40,311 bases of DNA from an uncultured Butyricicoccus sp. (GCA_947575935.1 CANPPM010000001.1:1-40311); one strand, 5' to 3'; numbered from the stretch's first letter, positions 16,549 to 25,049 are shown. Notes: generated by a model from the sequence alone, not told the origin. A program made the numbers and translations.

Positions 16549-18819
16549 ATGCAGGATTTTCAAGACTTACAGGGAGCAGCGGGCAATCCGGAAGCAATGG
16601 TAGGCGGCGCGGTCACACAGATTGTTTTTTATAATGCCGAAAACGGCTACACCGTGCTCCGCCTGACCTCGCCCGAGGGAGAGGAGATCACCGTGACCGG
16701 ATGCCTGCCGAACGTTGGTTTGGGCGAGGAGCTGGTGCTGAGTGGGAAATGGGTCAGCCACCCATCCTATGGGGATCAGTTTGCTGCCGACGGATTTGAG
16801 CGCAGCCTGCCGACCAGCGTCCGGGGGATTGCGGATTATTTGGGTTCGGGCCTGCTGAAGGGCATCGGGCCGCGTCTGGCTGCGCGCATTGCCAAGGAAT
16901 TCGGTGAGGAGACCTTTCGTGTCCTGGCCGAGGAGCCGGAGCGCCTGACGGAGATCCGGGGCATCACGGAGAAAAAGGCGCGTGAGATTGGGCGGCAGTT
17001 TCAAGAGCAGTCTGAGCTGCGTCAGTTGATGGACTTTCTCAGCGAGAATGAGCTGCCGTTGGAACTGACGGCGCGCCTGTACAAGCGGCTGGGGACGGCG
17101 GCAGTCGACGCACTGACGGCCAACCCGTTTTTGTTGTGCGATGATTATTATCAGGTCGATTTCAAGGTGGCAGACGACCTTGCGGCTAGCCTAGGGCTGT
17201 CCATGATGGCGCCCGAGCGGATTGACGCGGGTATTTTGTATACGATGTCGGTGAACTTGGACAATGGACACACGTTCATCCCGACGGAAAAAGTGGTCGG
17301 GACGACGGCGCACCTGCTTTCGGGGGATGGGATTTCGGTCGGCGAGGGGCACATTGCAGAGGGTCTTGTCCGCCTGACTTCCCAGGGGCAGTTGGTGCGG
17401 GAGCGGTTGGCGAATCGCGACGTGGTTTATCTGCGCGCGATGCATGAGGCGGAAACGTTTCTTTCCGAATATCTTTCCCGGGTGGCCGAGAACCAGTATG
17501 AGTATGATTTTGATGTGAGGGAGCTGCTGCATGCGTTGGAAATGGATGGCGACCTGCAGTATGCGCCGCTGCAGCGCGAGGCGATCGTAGCGGCGGCGCA
17601 AAACGGCGTTGTTATCCTGACCGGCGGCCCTGGGACCGGTAAGACGACGACAGTGCGCGGTATGCTGCGCGTGTTTGAGGCGTTGGGGCTGAATGTGGTG
17701 CTGGCCGCGCCGACCGGGCGGGCGGCCAAGCGGCTGTCTGAGCTGTGCGGTATGGAAGCGAAAACCATCCACCGCCTATTGGAGGCCGGTTATCAAGGGG
17801 GATTTGGGAGGCTGACCTTTCAGCGTTGCCGGACCAACCCGTTGGAATGTGACGCGGTTGTGTTGGACGAGGTGTCGATGGTCGATATTCAGCTGATGCA
17901 GGCGTTGGTGGAGGCGCTGCCGCACGGTGCGCGCCTGATACTGGTGGGCGATGCCGACCAGCTGCCGCCGGTGGGGCCGGGCAATTTTTTGCGGGATGCA
18001 ATCGGTTCAGGGCGCGTTCCGACAATCCAGCTGTCCGAGATTTTCAGGCAGGCGCAGGAAAGCGATATCGTGTTGAATGCGCATGCGATCAACGAGGGGC
18101 GGATGCCCGCGGCTTCGGGGCGTGACGGGGACTTCTTTATTATGCGAAAATCAAACGCAGCCGACATCATCGGGACGGTGGCAGGCCTGTGTTCGACCCG
18201 TCTGCCGCGTCATTACGGGTTCTCGCCGTCGCAGATCCAGGTGCTGACCCCCTCGCGGCGGCAGGGCGCGGGCACGGTCCAACTCAACCGCACCCTGCAG
18301 GAGGCGCTGAATCCGCCAGCCGACGGCAAGGAGGAAAAGCGTTTTGGGGATACGGTCTTTCGTACGGGCGACCGCGTGATGCAGGTGAGAAATAATTATG
18401 ATATCGTTTGGGAGCGCATGGACGGCAGTGAATCGGGCTGCGGCATGTTTAATGGGGATGTTGGCGAGATTGTACAGCTGCTGCCGGCCCAGGAGTGCCT
18501 GACCGTCCGTTTTGATGACAAATTGGCAACCTATACCTATGATATGCTTGGGGAGCTTGAGCTCGCGTATGCGATGACGGTACATAAGGCGCAGGGCAGC
18601 GAATTCGACGCAGTGGTCGTGGCGCTTTCCCCGGGCACCAATCCGCGCCTGCTGACACGAAATATTCTTTATACTGCCATTACCCGTGCCAAAAAGCTGC
18701 TTGTGATTGTCGGTTCCGCTGAGATCCTGCATGCAATGGTCGAGAATGACCGGCGAGGCCGGCGTTATTCCGCCCTGAAGTTGCGGCTGAAGGGGGCGGC
18801 GGCTGAGCCGCTGCCCTGA
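16549..18819 (+). CDS. recD2: ATP-dependent DNA helicase RecD2
   Basis: RecD2 is a 5'-3' superfamily 1B helicase of bacteria without RecBCD, acting in DNA repair and replication-fork stability. The 756-residue protein starts with an OB-like domain (VTQIVFYNAENGYTVLRL). It continues with tandem helix-hairpin-helix motifs (LKGIGPRLAARIAKEFG and ITEIRGITEKKAREI-like). The helicase core has Walker A GGPGTGKT (359-366), APTGRAAKRL, VVLDEVSMVD, VGDADQLPPVGPG, LSEIFRQAQESDIV, and the C-terminal YAMTVHKAQGSEFD and LLTRNILYTAITRAKK motifs. All motifs needed for activity are present. The start at 16549 has GGGATGG upstream. An ATG at 16597 is also possible. Confidence 0.95.
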   Translation: MQDFQDLQGAAGNPEAMVGGAVTQIVFYNAENGYTVLRLTSPEGEEITVTGCLPNVGLGEELVLSGKWVSHPSYGDQFAADGFERSLPTSVRGIADYLGSGLLKGIGPRLAARIAKEFGEETFRVLAEEPERLTEIRGITEKKAREIGRQFQEQSELRQLMDFLSENELPLELTARLYKRLGTAAVDALTANPFLLCDDYYQVDFKVADDLAASLGLSMMAPERIDAGILYTMSVNLDNGHTFIPTEKVVGTTAHLLSGDGISVGEGHIAEGLVRLTSQGQLVRERLANRDVVYLRAMHEAETFLSEYLSRVAENQYEYDFDVRELLHALEMDGDLQYAPLQREAIVAAAQNGVVILTGGPGTGKTTTVRGMLRVFEALGLNVVLAAPTGRAAKRLSELCGMEAKTIHRLLEAGYQGGFGRLTFQRCRTNPLECDAVVLDEVSMVDIQLMQALVEALPHGARLILVGDADQLPPVGPGNFLRDAIGSGRVPTIQLSEIFRQAQESDIVLNAHAINEGRMPAASGRDGDFFIMRKSNAADIIGTVAGLCSTRLPRHYGFSPSQIQVLTPSRRQGAGTVQLNRTLQEALNPPADGKEEKRFGDTVFRTGDRVMQVRNNYDIVWERMDGSESGCGMFNGDVGEIVQLLPAQECLTVRFDDKLATYTYDMLGELELAYAMTVHKAQGSEFDAVVVALSPGTNPRLLTRNILYTAITRAKKLLVIVGSAEILHAMVENDRRGRRYSALKLRLKGAAAEPLP

Positions 18820-18973
18820 AGGGCGCCCTGCGCAGGACCGTGTAACGGATCCGTCTGAGCGGCGGCCGTTTTATGCGGGTATGACGCCGGAGATTTCCGA
18901 TTTTTTCCTTTTTCAGGCTGTTTTTTGTATGGATCGAAAGGGATATGATGTCGTTTTTTGTGCGCTTTGCCTA
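18820..18973. other. Gap between recD2 and the T-box promoter
   Basis: No gene is visible here. A weak imperfect hairpin (AACGG near 18844 with CCGTT near 18867, followed by TTAT) may be the recD2 terminator. Downstream of it the sequence becomes AT-rich. Confidence 0.3.
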
Positions 18974-19002
18974 TTGCAGGGCGGGGGAAAATTCGTTATA
19001 CT
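18974..19002 (+). promoter_or_regulatory. Promoter of the T-box/oxidoreductase operon
   Basis: TTGCAG (18974-18979), 17-bp spacer, TATACT (18997-19002). Transcription would start near 19009, just before stem I of the T-box leader. Confidence 0.65.
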
Positions 19003-19017
19003 TTATTTCGTTAGATA

Positions 19018-19263
19018 AGTGAACAGCTGAGACGGAGAGAGTAGGCAGCCAGCGAACGCCGCAGCGAGCCGGGGATAGTGTAAGCCCGGCGCAATCAGCA
19101 GCCGTCCGAAAATCACTCCTGAGCTGTGCGCCGATCCCCATTTTGGGCGTAGGACGCACCGGTTTCCCTCCGTTAACCGGGAAACGTATGCTGGTACGGT
19201 AACAAGGTGGTATAACGAACGCTTTCGGGCCTTCGTCCTTTAACGGACGATGGTCCGTTTTTT
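19018..19263 (+). ncRNA. T-box leader, probable isoleucine specifier
   Basis: This is a tRNA-sensing riboswitch. Stem I opens with ACAGCT, which pairs with AGCTGT near 19122. It carries the GAGAGAGTAG segment and a distal loop of the GGATAGTGTAAG type. The 3' side of stem I reads GAA-A-ATC-A-CTCCTGAG. By the usual alignment the specifier codon is ATC (19112-19114, isoleucine). The 14-nt T-box AAGGTGGTATAACG lies at 19204-19217. It is followed by a strong terminator (19226-19238 with 19245-19257, one mismatch, then six T). Uncharged tRNA(Ile) would favour the antiterminator and switch on the oxidoreductase genes that begin at 19307. AAT (asparagine) at 19111-19113 is a less likely reading. Confidence 0.88.
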
Positions 19264-19306
19264 GTTGCCGGGAACATCAAAAAACATTGTTTGGAGGCAA
19301 ATCATC

Positions 19307-19888
19307 ATGAAAAAAAAGCCTGTTGAAATCCGCTGGCACGGGCGCGGCGGGCAGGGCGCCAAGACCGCCTGCCTGCTGCTTGCTGACGCCGCTTTTTCCT
19401 CCGGCAAGTATGTGCAGGGCTTCCCTGAGTACGGCCCGGAGCGTATGGGGGCGCCCATTACCGCGTACAACCGCATCTCGGATGAGCGCTGCACCGTGCA
19501 TTCTAATATCTATCATCCGGATTATGTTGTGGTCGTGGACGAGACGCTGCTTGCGTCTGTTGATGTGACCCATGGCTTGTCCGAGCAGGGGGCGATTATC
19601 ATCAATACCAGCCGTTCTCCTGACGAGGTGCGTCCGCTGCTGGGCGGCTATGCAGGCCGGGTGTGTACGATCGACGCGCGCCGCATTTCGGAGGAAACGC
19701 TGGGCAGGAATTTCCCGAATACGCCAATGCTGGCCGCCGCGGTGAAGGTATCCGGCGTGGTCGAGCCGGGACGGTTTGTAGCCGATATGGAGGCTTCGTT
19801 CCGCCATAAATTTTCGCACAAACCGCAGGTGATTGACGGAAACATGAACGCGCTTACCAAATCGATGCAGGAGGTTAAGGTCGGATGA
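19307..19888 (+). CDS. porC: 2-oxoacid:ferredoxin oxidoreductase, gamma subunit
   Basis: This is the gamma subunit of a four-subunit 2-oxoacid:ferredoxin oxidoreductase, which interconverts a 2-oxoacid plus CoA with acyl-CoA, CO2 and reduced ferredoxin. The 193-residue protein has the family start IRWHGRGGQGAKTACLLLAD and GFPEYGPERMGAPITAYNRI, a nucleotide-type fold in the middle, and GRNFPNTPMLAAAVKVSGVV. TTGGAGG precedes the ATG at 19307. It is the first gene after the T-box, and its TGA overlaps the ATG of the delta gene (ATGA). The enzyme could act on pyruvate or on branched-chain 2-oxoacids (VorC). The isoleucine T-box favours the latter, so the por symbol denotes the subunit type only. 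Confidence 0.88.
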   Translation: MKKKPVEIRWHGRGGQGAKTACLLLADAAFSSGKYVQGFPEYGPERMGAPITAYNRISDERCTVHSNIYHPDYVVVVDETLLASVDVTHGLSEQGAIIINTSRSPDEVRPLLGGYAGRVCTIDARRISEETLGRNFPNTPMLAAAVKVSGVVEPGRFVADMEASFRHKFSHKPQVIDGNMNALTKSMQEVKVG

Positions 19889-20187
19889 AGAAAGCGGAGA
19901 GTATCCATGAAAACAGCGCCTGGCAGGAATTGACCCCCGGCTGTGAGATCTATGAGCCGGGTACGGCGCTGCGCTTTTCCACCGGCGAGTGGCGCACGGC
20001 GACCCCGGTTTGGAATCCGGATGTGTGCAAGCAGTGTCTGTTATGTACGCCATACTGCCCGGATAGCGCGATTCCGGTCAAGGAGGGCCGCCGGCAGGAT
20101 TTTGATTTTGACCACTGTAAGGGATGCGGCATTTGCGCAAAGGTTTGCCCGTTCCGGGCGATTCAATTTGGAAAGGAAGGTGTGTAA
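19885..20187 (+). CDS. porD: 2-oxoacid:ferredoxin oxidoreductase, delta (ferredoxin) subunit
   Basis: This 100-residue subunit carries two [4Fe-4S] clusters and passes electrons between the thiamine site and ferredoxin. The first cysteine set is CKQCLLCTPYC (C48, C51, C54, C58) and the second is CKGCGICAKVC (C78, C81, C84, C88). Both are complete C-x2-C-x2-C-x3-C motifs. The N-terminal part (STGEWRTATPVWNPD) is typical of PorD/VorD. It overlaps the gamma gene by four bases and lies one base before the alpha gene, so the subunits should be made in matched amounts. Confidence 0.9.
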   Translation: MKKAESIHENSAWQELTPGCEIYEPGTALRFSTGEWRTATPVWNPDVCKQCLLCTPYCPDSAIPVKEGRRQDFDFDHCKGCGICAKVCPFRAIQFGKEGV

Positions 20188-20188
20188 T

Positions 20189-21370
20189 ATGGCGAAGCGG
20201 GACCGTTTGTCGGGGAATGAGGCCGTTGCCTATGCGATGCGGCAGATCGACCCGGATGTGATGGGTGCGTTTCCGATTACGCCCTCAACCGAGATTCCAC
20301 AGTATTTTGCGCAGTATGTTGCAGATGGGCTGGTACATACTGAATATGTGACCGTCGAGTCTGAGCACTCCTCTATGTCGACTTGCATCGGCGCAGCGGC
20401 GGCGGGTGCGCGTGCGGTTACCGCGACTTCCTCCTGTGGTTTGGCGCTGATGTGGGAGTTGCTGTATGTCGCGGCCTCTTACCGTCTGCCGGTGACGCTG
20501 GCCTGTGTCAACCGCGCGCTGACCGGCCCGATCAATATCAATAACGACCATTCCGATTCCATGGGGGCGCGGGACACCGGCTGGATCCAGATTTATGCGG
20601 AGAATAACCAGGAGGCGTATGACAATTATCTGCAGGCCATGCCCATTGGGGAAAATCCGGCGGTGCGTTTGCCGGTAATGGTTTGCCAAGATGGATTTAT
20701 CACCTCGCATGCGGTCGAAAATATCGAGCTGTGCGAGGATGACGAGGTCAAGGCCTTTGTCGGCGAGTATCAGCCCGAGCAGTACCTGCTGAAACATGAG
20801 AACCCGTTGGCGGTTGGCCCTTATGGCGTATCCCCTTACTATATGGAGGCCAAAGTGGGGCAGGCGGAGGCCATGAAAACGGCAAAGGCGGTCATTTTGG
20901 AGATTGGCCGGCGGTTTGGAGAGATGACGGGGCGTTTTTATGGCTTCTTTGAGAGCTACCGGCTGGAGGACGCGGAAGCGGCGGTTGTCCTGATCGGCTC
21001 CTCGGCGGGCACTGCGCGCGCCTGCGTTGACGAATTGCGTGCACAGGGAAAACGGGTCGGGATGCTGAAGCTGCGGGTTTTCCGTCCGTTCCCGTTTGAG
21101 GAGCTGGCGGCGGCATTGTCCCATTGCCGGGCGGTTGCCATCCTGGATAAATGCGAGTCCTTTTCGGCGGCTGGCGGCCCGCTGGGCGCGGAGGTGCGTG
21201 CGGCGCTTTACGGCTGCCGGGAGCGGCCGCTTGCAGTGAATTATGTGTATGGCCTGGGCGGGCGTGATTTCCGTGTCGAGGATTGCACGCAGATTTTCCG
21301 TGCGCTTGAGGAGTGTATCCGCACCGGGGAAACTGGCGCGCCATACCGCCATATTGGGCAGAGGGGGTAA
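20189..21370 (+). CDS. porA: 2-oxoacid:ferredoxin oxidoreductase, alpha subunit
   Basis: The alpha subunit contributes the pyrimidine-side thiamine-binding domain and the transketolase-C-like domain. The 393-residue protein begins SGNEAVAYAMRQIDPDVMGA and FPITPSTEIPQYFAQY. It has VTVESEHSSMSTCIGAAAAG with the catalytic-type glutamate, then TATSSCGLALMWELLYVAAS. The C-terminal half has LIGSSAGTARACVDELRAQG and VGMLKLRVFRPFPFEELA. GGAAGG precedes the ATG at 20189. Length and motifs agree with PorA and VorA alike. I cannot separate pyruvate from 2-oxoisovalerate specificity by sequence alone, but the regulation points to branched-chain substrates. Confidence 0.92.
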   Translation: MAKRDRLSGNEAVAYAMRQIDPDVMGAFPITPSTEIPQYFAQYVADGLVHTEYVTVESEHSSMSTCIGAAAAGARAVTATSSCGLALMWELLYVAASYRLPVTLACVNRALTGPININNDHSDSMGARDTGWIQIYAENNQEAYDNYLQAMPIGENPAVRLPVMVCQDGFITSHAVENIELCEDDEVKAFVGEYQPEQYLLKHENPLAVGPYGVSPYYMEAKVGQAEAMKTAKAVILEIGRRFGEMTGRFYGFFESYRLEDAEAAVVLIGSSAGTARACVDELRAQGKRVGMLKLRVFRPFPFEELAAALSHCRAVAILDKCESFSAAGGPLGAEVRAALYGCRERPLAVNYVYGLGGRDFRVEDCTQIFRALEECIRTGETGAPYRHIGQRG

Positions 21371-21374
21371 GGAA

Positions 21375-22304
21375 ATGGCATATAACCTGAAAAAAGAGAT
21401 GTCTAAGCCCGAGCGTTTTGTCGGGGGGCACCGTCTGTGTGCAGGCTGCGGCGCTGGGGTGGCCGTGCGCGCGGTATTGCGGGCGCTGGAACCTGAGGAT
21501 AAGGCGGTTATTACCAATGCGACCGGCTGTCTGGAGGTTTCCTCTTTCCTGTATCCGTATACCGCATGGACGGATAGCTATATTCATAACGCTTTTGAAA
21601 ACGCGGCGGCAACCTGCGGCGGCGTTGAAGCGGCTTACAATGCGCTGCGGCGGCGGGGCAAAGTGCAGGATCAGTTTAAGTTTATCACCTTTGGCGGGGA
21701 CGGCGGTACCTATGACATTGGGTTTCAGTCTCTTTCCGGCGCGATGGAACGCGGGCACGATATGGTGTATGTCTGTTACGATAACGAGGCTTATATGAAT
21801 ACCGGCATTCAGCGCTCGGGCGCGACGCCGCGTTTTGCAGATGCGACGACCACGCCGGTCGGCAGGGTCTCAAACGGCAAACGCCAGAACAAGAAGGACC
21901 TCACCGAGATCATGGTTGCGCACGGCATCCCCTATGTCGCGCAGTCAACGTTTCTGACTTCGATGAAGGATCTGCACGAAAAGGCACACCGTGCGATCTA
22001 TACCGAGGGCCCGGCCTTTTTGAATGTGCTGTCGCCCTGTCCGCGTGGCTGGCGTTATGCAGCGGAGGATTTGGCTGAGATCACGCGGCTTGCGGTCGAG
22101 ACCTGCGTTTGGCCGCTGTTTGAGGTGATCGAGGGGGAATACCGCCTGACCTATGAGCCGCGGAAAAAGCTGCCGGTTGAAGAATTTATGCGCCCGCAGG
22201 GACGTTTTCGCCATTGCTTCGCGCCGGGCGGCGAGTGGATGATTGAAGAGGCGCAGGCCTGGGTAGACCAGAAATGGGAAAAGCTGCTGGCGAGGTGCCG
22301 CTGA
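21375..22304 (+). CDS. porB: 2-oxoacid:ferredoxin oxidoreductase, beta subunit
   Basis: The beta subunit binds thiamine pyrophosphate and an iron-sulfur cluster and completes the enzyme. The 309-residue protein has the N-terminal CAGCGAG cysteines (C22, C25), the further conserved cysteine in NATGCLEVSS (C52), and the TPP/Mg motif GGDGGTYDIG (107-116). VCYDNEAYMNTGIQRSGATP follows, a strong marker of the Por/Vor beta family. The start at 21375 is preceded by GGGGGTAAGG and lies four bases after the alpha stop. It ends the gamma-delta-alpha-beta operon, and a large hairpin follows at 22364-22405. Confidence 0.92.
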   Translation: MAYNLKKEMSKPERFVGGHRLCAGCGAGVAVRAVLRALEPEDKAVITNATGCLEVSSFLYPYTAWTDSYIHNAFENAAATCGGVEAAYNALRRRGKVQDQFKFITFGGDGGTYDIGFQSLSGAMERGHDMVYVCYDNEAYMNTGIQRSGATPRFADATTTPVGRVSNGKRQNKKDLTEIMVAHGIPYVAQSTFLTSMKDLHEKAHRAIYTEGPAFLNVLSPCPRGWRYAAEDLAEITRLAVETCVWPLFEVIEGEYRLTYEPRKKLPVEEFMRPQGRFRHCFAPGGEWMIEEAQAWVDQKWEKLLARCR

Positions 22305-22363
22305 CCGTCCTATTTATGTAGGGCAGAGGCGCCTGCCGGCGCTTGGTACATCGGGACGCGGAA

Positions 22364-22405
22364 GGAGGCTGCCCCACATCGTTTCAGACGATGGGGGCAG
22401 CCTCC
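22364..22405. terminator. Bidirectional hairpin between convergent genes
   Basis: Twelve perfect pairs (GGAGGCTGCCCC at 22364-22375 with 22394-22405) are extended, after a one-base bulge, by CATCGT with ACGATG, closing on a TTCAG loop. There is no long T-run on either side. It lies between the convergent porB and DUF134 genes and probably ends both. Confidence 0.55.
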
Positions 22406-22492
22406 TTCGGCTTTGCCGGTGGGACAGCGTCCGCGCTGCTTCGCGGCATATACGGGCGTCAAAGTCCGTGTCCGGCGCGGTTTTGCAGCCGC

Positions 22493-23272
22493 TCAGCAGT
22501 GCCCGCTGCCGGAACAGCCATGGTGCGATTCTCCACAGTGTGCATGGCCATGGCCGCCGTGCCCGTGGTGGCTGCACTGGGGCGCAGTTTGATAGGATAG
22601 GGTTCCCGATAACAGGGCGCGGACGGCCTCGTCGGCGCTGCCTGTGACGCCGCCGTACAGTTGAATGCCGGCGGCGGCCAACGCTTGCTGTGCGCCGCCG
22701 CCAATCCCGCCGCAGATCAGTGCGTCGACCCCAAGCCCGGACAGCAGCGATGCAAGCGCGCCGTGTCCGCTGCCATTGACGCCGGCCAGCTGCTCTCGGG
22801 TAATCTGGCCGTTTTCAGCATCATAGAGCTTGAACTGTTCGGTGTGCCCAAAATGCTGAAAAATTGTTCCGTTTTCGTAAGTGACTGCGATCCTCATTTC
22901 ATTTGCTCCTTTCTGAATTGCCGCTTGGTAAACGGCGCCGCGGGTTCTCCGGCAGGGGCTGCAGCCGCAGGGCGCGGCGCTGCCGTCACACAACCGGTAG
23001 TGCCCGCCTGCGATCACAAGCGCTCTGCCGTTTACAATGCTGTCTGCAAGCTTGCGCCGTGCACAGCTGTAGATCCCGGCTGCTGTGGTGCGTGAAATTT
23101 CCATCCGCCGGGCGCATTCCTCCTGGGTCAGCTGTTCTAAATCGATCAGGCGGATGGTCTCGTATTCGTCCACCGTGAGGATCGTCCTGCCGCCGCAGGC
23201 GATCCCCTCTGGCGCAAAGCGGTCGTATGCCGGTTCGGAACAGATCCGCCGGTACCGGCTTGGTCTTGGCAT
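22493..23272 (-). CDS. DUF134 DNA-binding domain fused to a NifX-like domain
   Basis: The 259-residue protein joins two domains. Residues 1-105 are a DUF134 helix-turn-helix domain (RYRRICSEPAYDRFAPEGI, then LTVDEYETIRLIDLEQLTQE and ISRTTAAGIYSCARRKLADS). This is followed by a cysteine-rich link (CDGSAAPCGCSPC). From residue 126, MRIAVTYENGTIFQHFGHTE begins a NifX/NafY dinitrogenase iron-molybdenum cofactor-type domain. The protein ends in a His/Gly/Cys-rich tail (HHGHGGHGHAHCGESHHGC). Such proteins are thought to bind or sense metal-sulfur cofactors, and the true role is unknown. An internal ATG at 22897 is preceded by a good AAAGGAG, so the NifX part may also be made separately. A promoter and a palindrome lie just upstream. 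Confidence 0.85.
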   Translation of the reverse strand: MPRPSRYRRICSEPAYDRFAPEGIACGGRTILTVDEYETIRLIDLEQLTQEECARRMEISRTTAAGIYSCARRKLADSIVNGRALVIAGGHYRLCDGSAAPCGCSPCRRTRGAVYQAAIQKGANEMRIAVTYENGTIFQHFGHTEQFKLYDAENGQITREQLAGVNGSGHGALASLLSGLGVDALICGGIGGGAQQALAAAGIQLYGGVTGSADEAVRALLSGTLSYQTAPQCSHHGHGGHGHAHCGESHHGCSGSGHC

Positions 23273-23291
23273 ATTGACGCCCCCCTTTTTG

Positions 23292-23311
23292 TTTCCGGCA
23301 TATGTCGGAAA
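23292..23311. promoter_or_regulatory. Near-palindromic operator upstream of the DUF134 gene
   Basis: The 20-bp sequence TTTCCGGCATATGTCGGAAA is its own reverse complement except for one base pair. It begins one base after the -10 box and so covers the expected transcription start of the leftward DUF134 gene. This is a classic position for a repressor. The DUF134 domain itself is a candidate binder. Confidence 0.5.
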
Positions 23312-23312
23312 C

Positions 23313-23341
23313 ATTATAGCATATCCGACGAGGTTCTGCAA
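23313..23341 (-). promoter_or_regulatory. Promoter of the DUF134/NifX gene
   Basis: On the minus strand: TTGCAG (23341-23336), 17-bp spacer ending in TGC, TATAAT (23318-23313). This is a strong sigma-A promoter with an extended -10. Confidence 0.8.
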
Positions 23342-23388
23342 GCCCTGTTTGGATGGGATTTGTGTTTGTGCTTTTTTTCCGATTTTGC

Positions 23389-23417
23389 TTGCATCCTGCG
23401 CTTTTACGTAGTAAAAT
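23389..23417 (+). promoter_or_regulatory. Promoter of the nhaC gene
   Basis: TTGCAT (23389-23394), 17-bp spacer, TAAAAT (23412-23417). About 115 bases of leader follow, including a GGGCCC-GTGA-GGGCCC hairpin (23498-23513) just before the ribosome site. Confidence 0.65.
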
Positions 23418-23532
23418 GGACAAGGAATAAACATCCCGTCGTTTACGGCCCGATTCTTCAGACAGGGAGTGGGCTCGCTGGGGGTGGAAAGAGTACAGGG
23501 CCCGTGAGGGCCCGGCGTAAAGGGGTAATTTT

Positions 23533-25023
23533 ATGCAACTGCAAGCAACTATCTGGACGCTGCTGCCGCCGGTCATTGCGATTGCGCTGGCACTGATCAC
23601 CAAGGAGGTCTATTCCTCGCTGCTGATTGGCATTCTGTCGGGCGCGCTGCTGTATACCGGTTTTTCGCCGCTGGCAGCGGTAGAAACGACCTTCCAAATT
23701 ATGGGGGATAAGATCGGCGGAAATGCTAATATTTTGATTTTCCTCGTGCTGCTGGGGATTTTGGTCGCGCTGGTGACCAAATCCGGCGCGTCGCGCGCCT
23801 ATGGAGAATGGGCCAGCCGCCGGATCACCAGCCGCCGCGGCGCGCTGCTCGCAACCTCTGCGCTGGGGGCGTTGATTTTTGTAGATGATTATTTTAATTG
23901 CCTGACCGTCGGTACGGTCATGCGGCCGGTCACCGATAAATACAAGGTCTCTCGTGCAAAACTGGCTTATATTATCGATGCAACCGCCGCCCCGGTCTGT
24001 ATCATTGCGCCGATTTCCAGTTGGGCCGCTGCCGTGGGTTCCTCTATGCCGGAGGGAGCTGAGATTGACGGCTTCAACCTGTTCCTGCGCACCATCCCTT
24101 ATAATTTCTATGCGCTGCTGACCCTGGCATTCATCATTTGGCTGATGATTTGGGATAAGGATATTTTTGCAATGAAGCGCTATCAGGAAAAGCTGGGCGA
24201 CCGGTCTGACAGCCTGAATGTGGAAAATCATGTTGTTGGCGGGATGGGGAAAGTCAAGGATCTCGTCGTTCCAATCCTTGTGCTGATCGTCTCTTGCATT
24301 GCTGCGATGATGTATACCGGCGGTATTTTGGAGGGTAGCGGCGTTGTACAGGCGTTTGCGGATTGTGACTCGTCGGCATCGCTGGTCCTGGGGTCGTTCT
24401 TTACGCTGATTTTTACGTTTATCATGTATGTCCCGCGCGGCATTCTCAGCTTTGGGCAGTTCTGCGAGTCGTTTACCGAGGGCTTTAAGGCGATGGTCCC
24501 GGCGATCATGATTCTCTGCCTTGCCTGGACCCTTTCCGGGGTTTGCTCCGGCGATTATTTAAACATCGGCGGCTATGTCGATTCCATTGTACGCGGGAAT
24601 GCTACGATTATTCGCTTGATGCCTGCGATCTTCTTTGCCGTCGCGCTTGGGCTGGCGTTTGCAACCGGTACTTCCTGGGGGACTTTTGGGATTCTTATCC
24701 CGATTGCGGTGATTGTTTTCCAGAGCCAGGTCAGCGAGCTGCTGGTTGTGACGGTGGCGGCCTGCCTGGCGGGCGCGGTCTGTGGGGATCATATTTCGCC
24801 CATTTCGGATACGACGATTCTGGCTTCCGCCGGCGCGCAGTGCAATCATATTGATCATGTTTCCACGCAGATTCCTTATGCGATGTCGGTCGCGGGGATG
24901 TGCTTCTGCGCATATCTGGTGGCGGGCCTTCTTGGCAGCGGCTGGGCCGGATTGGCGACGGGCGCAGTACTGCTTGTGATCTTTGCCGCCGTGATGATGG
25001 CGCGTACTAAAAAATCCGTGTAA
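23533..25023 (+). CDS. nhaC: NhaC-family Na+/H+ antiporter
   Basis: This polytopic inner-membrane protein of 496 residues has about 12 hydrophobic segments and belongs to the NhaC family of ion-transporter proteins. Family signs include LLPPVIAIALALITKEVYSS at the N-terminus, FVDDYFNCLTVGTVMRPVTD, the APISSWAA segment, ATGTSWGTFGILIPIA, and CGDHISPISDTTILASAGA. Members exchange Na+ (or amino-acid-related ions such as malate/lactate) for protons. The exact substrate cannot be read from sequence. AAAGGGG lies 7 bases upstream of the ATG. The leader carries a short GC hairpin that could affect translation. The gene is alone and ends in a strong terminator. Confidence 0.88.
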   Translation: MQLQATIWTLLPPVIAIALALITKEVYSSLLIGILSGALLYTGFSPLAAVETTFQIMGDKIGGNANILIFLVLLGILVALVTKSGASRAYGEWASRRITSRRGALLATSALGALIFVDDYFNCLTVGTVMRPVTDKYKVSRAKLAYIIDATAAPVCIIAPISSWAAAVGSSMPEGAEIDGFNLFLRTIPYNFYALLTLAFIIWLMIWDKDIFAMKRYQEKLGDRSDSLNVENHVVGGMGKVKDLVVPILVLIVSCIAAMMYTGGILEGSGVVQAFADCDSSASLVLGSFFTLIFTFIMYVPRGILSFGQFCESFTEGFKAMVPAIMILCLAWTLSGVCSGDYLNIGGYVDSIVRGNATIIRLMPAIFFAVALGLAFATGTSWGTFGILIPIAVIVFQSQVSELLVVTVAACLAGAVCGDHISPISDTTILASAGAQCNHIDHVSTQIPYAMSVAGMCFCAYLVAGLLGSGWAGLATGAVLLVIFAAVMMARTKKSV

Positions 25024-25049
25024 ACCGGATCGAAGAGTAAAAATTCAAG

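Noticed and set aside
19111..19113. AAT (asparagine) as T-box specifier
   Set aside because: Aligning GAA-N-specifier-A with known leaders puts ATC in the specifier position. The neighbouring branched-chain-type enzyme also fits isoleucine better.
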